Positions 32,563-39,125 of a stretch of 39,125 nt of DNA are shown here, one piece after another (within the stretch, counting starts at the first letter, position 1; every line of letters begins with the position of its first letter). The translations under genes and the position numbers were made by a program. Location: assembly GCA_003220435.1 (NCBI GenBank), contig QHSL01000034.1, positions 1-39,125 on the forward strand. Direction: 5' to 3'. This DNA is from Candidatus Rokuibacteriota bacterium (GTDB lineage Bacteria; Methylomirabilota; Methylomirabilia; Rokubacteriales; CSP1-6). Below the pieces are notes generated by a model. It was given only the letters and a program-made list of their open reading frames with translations, was not told the DNA's origin and ran no database searches.

Positions 32563-34005
32563 ATGCCGCGTCGCATCGTCATCCACGCCGGTTACGTCAT
32601 CGCCTTCGACGGGCGGGGCCACCGCCTGCTCCGCCACGGCACCGTGATCGTCGAGGACGACCGCATCGTGTCGGTGGGGCGCCGCGAGGCCGCGCCGAGC
32701 GACGGGATCGCCGAGACCATCGAGGCGCCGGACGCGGTCCTGACGCCCGGGCTCATCTCGACTCACGCGCACATCGGCGGCTCGCCGCTCGATCGCTCGT
32801 TCATCGAGGACCGCGGCAACCCGCAGTTCTTCTACTCCGGGCTCTTCGAGCTCCTGCCGGTGCGCGGCGCCGCGCAGGACGACGAGGCGACGCGCGCCTG
32901 TGTCGATTTCTCGATGGCCGAGCTGCTACGGGGCGGCGTGACCACCGTGATGGAGATCGGCGGCGCCGGCGAGTACGTCGCCGCCCGTGCCGGCGACTTC
33001 GGGTTGCGCGTCTACGTCGGCCTCGCCTTCCGCTCGGGCCGCTGGCTGACCCGCGACGGGCGGCGCGTCGAGTGGGAGTGGAACGAGGAGCAGGGACGGC
33101 GCGGGCTCGCCGACGCCATCGAGCTGCACAAGCGCTGGGACGGCGCCCACGGCGATCTGGTCCGCTGCTTCTTCTCGCCGGCCCAGGTCGACACCTGCAC
33201 GCCGGAGCTGCTGCAAGCCTCCAAGCGCGCGGCCGACGAGCGCCAACGGCCGTGGCAGGTCCACACTTCGCAGTCGGTCGTGGAGTTCTACGAGATGCTC
33301 GGTCGTCACGGCCAGACGCCCATCGCGTGGCTGCGCGACCTCGGCGTGCTCGGGCAGAACGCGATCCTGGGCCACGCGATCGTCATCGGCGGCTCGTCCT
33401 GGACCAACTACCCCGAGGGCGACGTCGCGATCATGGCCGATGCCGGGTGCTCGGTCGCCCACGCCGTCTGGGTCTTCGCGCGGCGCGGGATCGCCATGGA
33501 ATCGTTCGCCCGCTACCGGCGCGCCGGTGTCAATCTCTCGCTCGGCACCGACACGAATCCGCAGAGCGTGATCGAGGCCATGCGGTGGGCCGCGGTCGTC
33601 TCGAAGCTGGTCGAGCGCAACACCGAAGTCACCAACGCGGCCCACGTGTTCGACGCGGCGACGCTCGGCGGCGCGCGGGCGCTCGGGCGCGACGACCTCG
33701 GGCGGATCGCCCCGGGCGCGCAGGCCGATCTCGTGCTGTGGCGGGGTACCTCGTGGGGCATGACGCCGCTGCGCGATCCCGTGAAGAACATCGTCTACAA
33801 CGCGGCGGCCGAGGACGTGGAGCGCGTCTGGGTGGCGGGCCGCCTGGTGGTCGACGGCGGCCGCGTGCTCGCCGCCGACGAGCGCGCGATCCTCGCCGCG
33901 CTCCAGGCCGGCGGCGAGCGGATGTGGCCGCGCATGCGTCAATTCGACTGGGCGGGCCGCGACGCGGACGCGCTCTCGCCGCAGACGTACCCGGAGTGGG
34001 CGTAG
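32563..34005 (+). CDS. Amidohydrolase (TrzN/AtzA/SsnA-like metal hydrolase)
   Basis: Metal-dependent hydrolase of the amidohydrolase superfamily, 480 residues, subgroup containing triazine hydrolases, cytosine/guanine deaminases and SsnA. Metal ligands: His68 and His70 (STHAHIGG), His234 (VHTSQS), His271 (GHAIVI) and Asp330 (LGTDTNP). The beta-sandwich parts flank the barrel (VIVEDDRIVSVG, and RVWVAGRLVVDGG near the end). Substrate is unknown. The start ATG 32563 has AGGAGGG upstream, the clearest Shine-Dalgarno site in this region. It ends at the convergent lyase-like gene. Confidence 0.92.
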   Translation: MPRRIVIHAGYVIAFDGRGHRLLRHGTVIVEDDRIVSVGRREAAPSDGIAETIEAPDAVLTPGLISTHAHIGGSPLDRSFIEDRGNPQFFYSGLFELLPVRGAAQDDEATRACVDFSMAELLRGGVTTVMEIGGAGEYVAARAGDFGLRVYVGLAFRSGRWLTRDGRRVEWEWNEEQGRRGLADAIELHKRWDGAHGDLVRCFFSPAQVDTCTPELLQASKRAADERQRPWQVHTSQSVVEFYEMLGRHGQTPIAWLRDLGVLGQNAILGHAIVIGGSSWTNYPEGDVAIMADAGCSVAHAVWVFARRGIAMESFARYRRAGVNLSLGTDTNPQSVIEAMRWAAVVSKLVERNTEVTNAAHVFDAATLGGARALGRDDLGRIAPGAQADLVLWRGTSWGMTPLRDPVKNIVYNAAAEDVERVWVAGRLVVDGGRVLAADERAILAALQAGGERMWPRMRQFDWAGRDADALSPQTYPEWA

Positions 34006-34010
34006 CCGTG

Positions 34011-34077
34011 GTGCGAGCCGCAAGCCGTCGCGGGGCCGCAGTGCGAGCCGCAGGGCCGCCCGGGGGCTGGGGCCCCC
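34011..34077. repeat. Intergenic direct repeat and hairpin between convergent genes
   Basis: GTGCGAGCCGCA occurs at 34011-34022 and 34041-34052 (30-bp period). Just after it, GGGGGC (34062-34067), loop TGGG, GCCCCC (34072-34077) form a perfect 6-bp hairpin. It lies between convergent stops and may end transcription from either side, although no T-run is present. The inner 14 bases recur inverted at 28464-28477. Confidence 0.45.
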
Positions 34078-34132
34078 AGGCCCGAGGCGAGCGATGCGAA
34101 CGCCCTGCCGGCTGAGGCGCGGCGACGAGCTG

Positions 34133-35134
34133 CTACTCGACCACGCCGAGCCGGCCGTTGTGGCTGCCCATGTACCAGAGACGGCCGTCGGCGTCCACGA
34201 CCATCTTGCGGATTCCCACGTCCTTGGACGGTAGCTGGAACACGCGCAGCTGGTCGGTCTTGGGATCGAGGCGTACCACGGTGTCGGTCCTGATTTCGTT
34301 GGCCCACACCGCGCCGGCCCCGTCGACGGTGACCGCGTACGGCCCGCCGTCCCGGCCCGCCGGCAGCGCGTACTCCTTGACGACCTTCCGCGCAAGGGGA
34401 TCGACGCGCACGAGCTTGCCGTTGCCATACTGAGTGACCCAGAGCGAGCCGTCCGGCGCCGTCGCCATCCGACGCGGCCGCGAGCCGCGCTCCAACGGCA
34501 AGTCGGTGAGCGCCCCCGTCTTCGGCTCGAGGCGTCCGAGCCGATCGCCCGAGAGCTGGCAGAACCAGATGTTCCCGTCTCGGTCCATGGCGATGCCATA
34601 CGGATTGCCGGCCGCCTTGTACTCCGTGATGGCGCCCGTGCGCGTGTCGAGGCGCCCGATGCGATGGCCGCTCTGGACGGTGAACCAGATCACGCCCGAG
34701 TCGTCGATGATCAGCGTGTGCGGATCGCCGCCCGAAGGCGCCTTGTGCTCGATCACTTTGCCCGTGCCCGGATCGAGATGGCCGATCGTGCCGTTGCCGT
34801 TGCCCGTGTACCAGACCTGGCCGCCGCGATCCACCAGGAGCCCGTGGGGCCGAGCCCCCGGCGGCATCTCCCATTCCTTGAACGTTCGCGTGCGGGGATC
34901 GAAGCGCGCGATCCGGTTCCCGAACATCACGGTGATGTAGATTGCGCCGTCGGGGCCGGGCGCGGGATCGCGGGCGAACTGCGGTGTCGGAACCGGCCAC
35001 TCGGAGATCTTCCCGCTCACCACGGGTCGGGCTCCTGGCGCCACCGCGTAGTTCGAGCCGCCGGCGTGGGCGAACAGAGGAACCGCGACGACCGCGGCGA
35101 TTGCCATACCGCGCACCGCTTCGGCGATCTTCAC
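34133..35134 (-). CDS. Secreted beta-propeller protein, virginiamycin B lyase (Vgb)-like
   Basis: 333 residues with a signal peptide (about 1-24). Seven blade-like repeats of about 42 residues follow, each with the pattern P.g...D..G.iWft....g.igrldp.tg...e (for example GGQVWYTGNGNGTIGHLDPGTG, DGNIWFCQLSGDRLGRLEPKTG). This is the streptogramin lyase/YVTN-type propeller. Whether lyase catalytic residues are kept cannot be told here; many relatives are sensors or binding proteins. Start GTG 35134 with GAGG upstream, 9 bp after the upstream binding-protein stop, so it is in the same operon. Confidence 0.85.
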   Translation of the reverse strand: MKIAEAVRGMAIAAVVAVPLFAHAGGSNYAVAPGARPVVSGKISEWPVPTPQFARDPAPGPDGAIYITVMFGNRIARFDPRTRTFKEWEMPPGARPHGLLVDRGGQVWYTGNGNGTIGHLDPGTGKVIEHKAPSGGDPHTLIIDDSGVIWFTVQSGHRIGRLDTRTGAITEYKAAGNPYGIAMDRDGNIWFCQLSGDRLGRLEPKTGALTDLPLERGSRPRRMATAPDGSLWVTQYGNGKLVRVDPLARKVVKEYALPAGRDGGPYAVTVDGAGAVWANEIRTDTVVRLDPKTDQLRVFQLPSKDVGIRKMVVDADGRLWYMGSHNGRLGVVE

Positions 35135-35143
35135 CTCACTACC

Positions 35144-36691
35144 TCACTTGCCCTTGAGCTTCACGTCCTCGTAGGGCGCCGAATAGGCGTGAACGCTGAT
35201 CAGCCCGAGGCCGGACTCGGCGACCCGAGGCCCGTAGCCGTTGAGGAACGCGGGCTCCATGATCGGTATGAACATCGCCTTCTCGTGGATGAGCTGTTGG
35301 ACCTTCTGTAATAGAGCCTCCCGCCGCTTGCGGTCGGTCTCCCCGACCTGCTCCTGGAAGAGCCCGTCGATGTCGGGATAGCTGCCATAGGCGTACATCC
35401 CGCCGCCGGCCACGAAGGCCTCGATGCGCGTGGCGGCGTTGCCGAACGCCGCGCTCCCGCCCACGTGCAGGTAACGGAGCTTCTTCTCCTGGTTCGCCTT
35501 CAGGACGGCCGCCCGCTCCATGGGCGTCACCTTCAAGCGAATGCCGACGGCGCCCAGGTAGTTGGCGACCGTCTCGGCGATCGAGACGTACACCATGTCC
35601 GAGGTGATCGTGCCCCCGTCGAATCCTTGCGGATAACCCGCCTCGGCCAGGAGTTGTCGGGCCCGGCGAGGGTCGTGCGGATATACGGGCGCCGGCCAGT
35701 AGAAGTCGAGCCCGTGCGGGACGATGCTGCCGGTCAGTCGAGAGAAGCCGAGAAACTCGGCCTGGTTGATCTGTTCCCGGTCGATGGCGAGGTTGGCCGC
35801 GAGGCGAACTCGCCGATCGGCCCAGGGCGACTTCGGGTCCCACTGCTCCGCCGTGAACTGGGCCCACTGCGTCCACGGGATGTACGTCGGCCTGAGGGTC
35901 AGCCCCGGAGTGCGCTTGAGCTCCTCGGCGAGGACGCCGCGGATCGAGTAGGCGACGTCGGCCTCCCCGCGCTTGAGCATCGCCAGGCGCGTGGACTCCT
36001 CGGGGACCGACTTGAAGACGAGGCGCTTGACGCTGGGCGTCTTTCGCCAGTACTGCTCGAACGCCTCGAGCACGAGCTCGACGCCGGGCGTGAACGACAC
36101 GAACTTATAGGGTCCGGCCCCGACCGGCGCTTTCTTGAAGCCCTCGTCGCCGACGCGCTCGACGTACTTCCGCGGCACGACCCACGCGGCGCCCGTGGCC
36201 GGCGTGCCGTAGAAAGTCATGAAATCCGGCCAGGGCACCTTCAGACGAAAGCGGACACGGTGGGGATCGACCACCTCGACGGCGGCCACGCGCGTCCTGA
36301 AGTTCTTGGCCGCGACTCCGCGGTAGCGCTCGAACGAAAACTTCACGTCGTCGGCGGTCAGGGGATCGCCGTTGTGGAACTGCACGCCCTTGCGGAGCAC
36401 GAATTCGTAGACGAGCCCGTCCGGCGAGGCGGCCCAGGATTCGGCGAGGCTCGGCGTCATCGGGTTGCCGGGCATGGGCTTCACCAGGGCGTCGTGCAGG
36501 GCATAGTAGACCATGAACGGGGTGACGATCCCGGGCGCCTCGGCGGGCTCGAAGTAGACCGGCGCGAGCGAGAAGTGCACGGCCCACGTCGCCTGGCCGG
36601 CGGGCGTCTCCGCGCGCGCCGGACCGACCAGGATTGAGACCGCGAGCAGGACGAGGACCGGAACGCGGAACGAGTTGATCGTGGTTCCCAT
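35144..36691 (-). CDS. Family-5 ABC solute-binding protein (copy B)
   Basis: Periplasmic binding protein for a peptide or oligomer-type ABC importer, 515 residues from ATG 36691 (AAGGAG upstream), with a signal peptide (about 1-28, ending PARAE). SBP_bac_5 blocks: WAVHFSLAPVYFEPAEAPG, YALHDALVKPMPGN, GVQFHNGDPLTADDVKFSFERY, KAPVGAGPYKFVSF, RGEADVAYSIRG, WADRRVRLAANLAIDREQIN, ARQLLAEAGYP and the end AYSAPYEDVKLKGK. Very similar in layout to the upstream copy, so a tandem duplication. No permease or ATPase gene for this importer is in the window. Confidence 0.95.
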   Translation of the reverse strand: MGTTINSFRVPVLVLLAVSILVGPARAETPAGQATWAVHFSLAPVYFEPAEAPGIVTPFMVYYALHDALVKPMPGNPMTPSLAESWAASPDGLVYEFVLRKGVQFHNGDPLTADDVKFSFERYRGVAAKNFRTRVAAVEVVDPHRVRFRLKVPWPDFMTFYGTPATGAAWVVPRKYVERVGDEGFKKAPVGAGPYKFVSFTPGVELVLEAFEQYWRKTPSVKRLVFKSVPEESTRLAMLKRGEADVAYSIRGVLAEELKRTPGLTLRPTYIPWTQWAQFTAEQWDPKSPWADRRVRLAANLAIDREQINQAEFLGFSRLTGSIVPHGLDFYWPAPVYPHDPRRARQLLAEAGYPQGFDGGTITSDMVYVSIAETVANYLGAVGIRLKVTPMERAAVLKANQEKKLRYLHVGGSAAFGNAATRIEAFVAGGGMYAYGSYPDIDGLFQEQVGETDRKRREALLQKVQQLIHEKAMFIPIMEPAFLNGYGPRVAESGLGLISVHAYSAPYEDVKLKGK

Positions 36692-36711
36692 CGCTCTGAT
36701 CTCCTTCACGC

Positions 36712-38244
36712 CTACTTTCCCTTGAGCTTCAGATCCTCGTACGGCGCCGAGTAGGCATGCATCGGGATCAGGCCCAGCCCGGACTCCGCGACGCGCGGCC
36801 CGACGCCGTTCAGCCAGCCGAGCTCCCAGATCGGCGCGTACATGACCTTCTCGTGGACGAGCTGCTGGATCTTGTGCAAAATCGCCTCGCGCTTCTTTCG
36901 GTCCAGCTCCCCGGCCTGCTCCTCGAACAGCCCGTCGATGTCCGGATAGCCGCCGTAAGCGAAAATCCCCTTCGAATGCACGAACGCCTCCAGTCGCGTC
37001 GCCGCGTTGCCGAAGGCGGCGGTGCCGCTTGCGATGACGTTGCGCAGCTTCTTCTCCCGGTACTGGGCGAAGAAGGCCGCGCGCTCGAGCGGCCGGACCT
37101 GGGCGCGGATGCCCACGGCCTTCCAGTAGTTGACGACGGCCTCGCCGACGCTGCTGTAGGCGACGTCGACAAAGTATTCGCCGGCATCGACACCGTTCGG
37201 GTACCCGGCCTCGGCGAGGAGCTTCCGGGCCTGGGCGGGATCGTACGGATAGAGGGGCGCGACCCAGGCGAACTCGAAATCCTGAGGGATCATGCTGCCC
37301 GTCAGCCGTGAGTGTCCAAGCGTCTCGGCCTGGTTGATCGCCTTCCGGTCGATCGCTAGATTGGCGGCCAGTCGCACGCGCCGGTCGGCCCACGGCGACC
37401 CGGGCTTCCACTGGTCGGCGAACACGAGCCACTGGCTGGCCGGCAGGACCATCGCCGCGAGCTTGAGGCCCGGAGTGCGGGCAACCTCTTCGCCCAGGGC
37501 GCCGCGCACCGAGTAGACGATGTCGGCTTCGCCGCGCTTGAGCATCGCCAGCCGGGTCGAATCGTCCGGTACCACCCGGAACACCAGGCGCTTGATCGAC
37601 GGCGTCTTGCGCCAGTAGGTCTCGAAGGCCTCCATCACCAGCTCGACGCCGGGGTTGAACGACACGAACCGGTACGGCCCGGCGCCCACCGGCGCTTTCT
37701 TGTAGCCGTCGTCGCCCACCTTCTCGACGTACTTCTTGGGCACGATCCAGCCGGCGCCGGTGGCGCTCGTGTAGAAGATGAGGAAGTCGGGCCACGCCGA
37801 TTTGAGGCGGAACCGAACGCGGCTGGGATCGGGAGTCTCGACGGCGGCCACCCGGTCCTTGAGCGATTTCGCAGCGGCGCCTTTGTAGCGTTCGAAGGAA
37901 AACTTCACGTCTTCGGCGGTGACCGGCTCGCCGGTGTGGAATTTCGCCCCCGCTCGCAGGACGAACTCGTAGGTGAGCCCGTCCTTGGACACCGACCACG
38001 ACTCCGCGAGGCTCGGGGCCTGCGGGTTGCCCGGCATCGGCTTGAGCATGGCGTCGTGGAGCGCGTAGAGGAACATGTACGGCGTGATGATGCCGGGCGT
38101 CTCGGCGGGATCGAACCACGTTGGCGCGATCGACACGTGGACGGCCCACGTGAGCTGACCCTCCGGGCCCGCCGCGGCGAGCGCGGGGACGAGGAGTCCG
38201 ACGAGGAGCGCGATGGTCAGGGTGAGCGCGATGCGTGGGCCCAT
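36712..38244 (-). CDS. Family-5 ABC solute-binding protein (copy A)
   Basis: 510 residues, signal peptide about 1-24 (ALAAAG). Same blocks as copy B: WAVHVSIAPTWFDPAETPG, YALHDAMLKPMPGN, GAKFHTGEPVTAEDVKFSFERYKG, KKYVEKVGDDGYKKAPVGAGPYRFVSF, RGEADIVYSVRGA, WADRRVRLAANLAIDRKAIN, and the end AYSAPYEDLKLKGK. First gene of the operon copy A, copy B, propeller. The ATG 38244 has GGAGG upstream. Ligand unknown; the WFDPAETPG-type start is shared with the partial copy at the left edge. Confidence 0.95.
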   Translation of the reverse strand: MGPRIALTLTIALLVGLLVPALAAAGPEGQLTWAVHVSIAPTWFDPAETPGIITPYMFLYALHDAMLKPMPGNPQAPSLAESWSVSKDGLTYEFVLRAGAKFHTGEPVTAEDVKFSFERYKGAAAKSLKDRVAAVETPDPSRVRFRLKSAWPDFLIFYTSATGAGWIVPKKYVEKVGDDGYKKAPVGAGPYRFVSFNPGVELVMEAFETYWRKTPSIKRLVFRVVPDDSTRLAMLKRGEADIVYSVRGALGEEVARTPGLKLAAMVLPASQWLVFADQWKPGSPWADRRVRLAANLAIDRKAINQAETLGHSRLTGSMIPQDFEFAWVAPLYPYDPAQARKLLAEAGYPNGVDAGEYFVDVAYSSVGEAVVNYWKAVGIRAQVRPLERAAFFAQYREKKLRNVIASGTAAFGNAATRLEAFVHSKGIFAYGGYPDIDGLFEEQAGELDRKKREAILHKIQQLVHEKVMYAPIWELGWLNGVGPRVAESGLGLIPMHAYSAPYEDLKLKGK

Positions 38245-38319
38245 GGAAACCTCCTCTGCGTCGCGACGGTGTCAGGAGCGAGGCCGAGGACCGACGAAAC
38301 AGGACCCGAAGTGGTGGCG

Positions 38320-38352
38320 ATTATCCTCGGATGGGCTGTCTTGTCAAGACAG
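38320..38352 (-). promoter_or_regulatory. Strong sigma-70 promoter with palindrome over the -35 box
   Basis: Minus strand: TTGACA (38342-38347), 16-base spacer, GATAAT (38320-38325), about 75 bases before the ATG of copy A. The perfect palindrome CTGTCTTG-T-CAAGACAG (38336-38352) covers the -35, a place suited to a repressor. It also contains the stop of the downstream-lying MFS gene. Confidence 0.7.
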
Positions 38353-38991
38353 GAGCCGATGGGGCGGCGACGGGCGGCGCGCGAGCACGAAGAATATCGA
38401 TCCGAGCGCGGCCAGGCCGGCCAGGATCCGGAACCCGAGCTCGTAGCTGCCGGTCCGGTCGGCCAGGATGCCCGCGATGATGGGCCCGCCGACCATGCCG
38501 AACATCACGACCATCGAGGAGATGCCGGTGATCGTGCCGAAGGCCGCGCTGCCGAAGTAGTCGGCGCGGATCGCCGACATCAGCGGACCGCGGATACCCC
38601 ACGCGAGCCCGTGGAGCGCGGCGAACGCGGCCACCGCCGACAACGCAGTCGCCGACGCCAACAGGAGCAGGCCGGCCGCGTGCGCGACCATGCAGCCGAC
38701 CACGATCGCGCGCTTGTTGAAGCGATCGCCCGCCCAGCCGCCGCCGAGCTGAGCGACCACCTGCAGCACCGTCATCAGCGCCACCACGGCGGCGGCTTGC
38801 TGCAGCGAGTAGCCCACGTGCTCCGTCAGGTGCACGACCAGATGGACCGACACGGCCCGCGTCATCGAGAACGCCGCCGAGAACATCGTCTTGCTCCAGC
38901 CGAACTCCCGGCGCAGCACGACGACGTAGGCGCCGTAGGCGTGGAAGAAGAGCGCGCCCATCAGCGCCTCGAGGACGAAGCCGGCGCCCAC
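38344..38991 (-). CDS. MFS transporter with internal deletion (probable pseudogene)
   Basis: An MFS-like reading frame that is too short: about 215 residues from GTG 38991 instead of about 400. Upstream in the same frame, RFYGWWIV (the usual first-helix start of this MFS group) is present at 38992-39012, but no ATG/GTG/TTG precedes it before TGA at 39067. A different frame has ATG 39089 and could supply the start, so a one-base indel near 39025 may be present. Helix 1 and FGWSKTMFSAAFSMTR are followed directly by VHLVVHLTEHVGYSLQQAA...LGGGWAGDRFNKR and GLAWGIRGPLMSAIRADYFG, which belong to the second half of the family; about 180 residues (helices 2-7) appear missing in frame. Confidence 0.7.
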   Translation of the reverse strand: MGAGFVLEALMGALFFHAYGAYVVVLRREFGWSKTMFSAAFSMTRAVSVHLVVHLTEHVGYSLQQAAAVVALMTVLQVVAQLGGGWAGDRFNKRAIVVGCMVAHAAGLLLLASATALSAVAAFAALHGLAWGIRGPLMSAIRADYFGSAAFGTITGISSMVVMFGMVGGPIIAGILADRTGSYELGFRILAGLAALGSIFFVLARRPSPPHRLLS

Positions 38992-39023
38992 GATCCACCA
39001 GCCGTAGAAGCGCGGGCCCCGGA

Positions 39024-39125
39024 TCAGCGCGATACCGCGCTCCTCACGCCGTCGGGCGTATCGCGCTCACCACGCGTGTCGAGCGACATCGAGCCCCCGC
39101 CAGAGATGCGCACGCGGATCGAGGC
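39024..39125 (-). other. Open frame at right edge, possible MFS N-terminus or upstream gene end
   Basis: A minus-strand frame is open from the edge to TGA 39024-39026 and includes ATG 39089 (MSLDTRGERDTPDG...). It overlaps the start of the MFS frame in another phase. It may be the original MFS N-terminus shifted out of frame, or the end of a gene outside the window. No family is visible in 33 codons. Confidence 0.25.

Noticed and set aside
35144-38149. One 1001-residue frame joining the two solute-binding genes
   Set aside because: Its N-terminal half is an out-of-frame reading of copy A; each gene has its own start, signal peptide and stop.

Overview
The window is a gene-dense, very GC-rich bacterial chromosome segment. 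Codons favour G or C at the third position, many genes start with GTG or TTG, and intergenic gaps are mostly shorter than 150 bp. The gene mix is typical of uncultured soil bacteria such as Candidatus Rokubacteria (Methylomirabilota) or a similar lineage: several family-5 solute-binding proteins, a CaiB/BaiF CoA-transferase, acyl-CoA dehydrogenases, glycolate oxidase subunits and an amidohydrolase. That placement is inferred from content and style only. No rRNA, tRNA, CRISPR array, phage or insertion sequence was seen.

Layout. (1) 1-5986, minus strand: one apparent operon read leftwards, with a small leader ORF, TrmI-type tRNA methyltransferase, PpiD-like chaperone/isomerase, GreA, an alpha/beta hydrolase, a CoA-transferase and a solute-binding protein cut by the window edge. 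(2) 6014-6705, plus strand: the tail of a broken VOC gene joined to a guanine-deaminase-like gene. (3) 6702-14164, minus strand: a run of rmlA-rmlC-rmlB, a protease-like protein that has lost its catalytic triad, an HD phosphohydrolase, a membrane protein, glutaryl-CoA dehydrogenase and a double-receiver response regulator. (4) 14228-15489, plus strand: a rhodanese-MoeB/ThiF fusion with an in-frame TGA exactly at the conserved active-site cysteine, followed at the right distance by a SECIS-like hairpin. This is a probable selenoprotein and the main find. (5) 15515-18024: a small ORF, a lipoprotein, a flavin-binding split-barrel protein and an active HtrA-like lipoprotein protease. (6) 18084-22764, minus strand: glcD-glcE-glcF-moaB, a glycolate oxidase operon with a molybdopterin gene. 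(7) 22994-26441: a pyruvate-dehydrogenase-E1/transketolase-like enzyme divergent from a DAHP synthase. (8) 26454-30616, minus strand: ilvE, acyl-CoA dehydrogenase, enoyl-CoA hydratase family protein and a secreted hydrolase. (9) 30727-34005, plus strand: an ABC-2 exporter pair, an epimerase stub and an amidohydrolase. (10) 34133-38244, minus strand: two tandem solute-binding proteins and a seven-bladed lyase-like propeller under a strong promoter with a palindrome over its -35 box. (11) 38344-39125, minus strand: a decayed MFS transporter.

Themes. Metabolism is heterotrophic: acyl-CoA, branched-chain amino acid, glycolate and peptide or oligomer uptake. Three genes touch sulfur-carrier or molybdopterin chemistry or redox flavins (Sec-MoeB fusion, moaB, PPOX-like). 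Several -10-like boxes sit only 7-11 bp before start codons, which suggests frequent leaderless transcripts. Three GC-rich palindromes overlap the -35 regions of candidate promoters. Gene remnants (VOC, epimerase, MFS) show ongoing small deletions.
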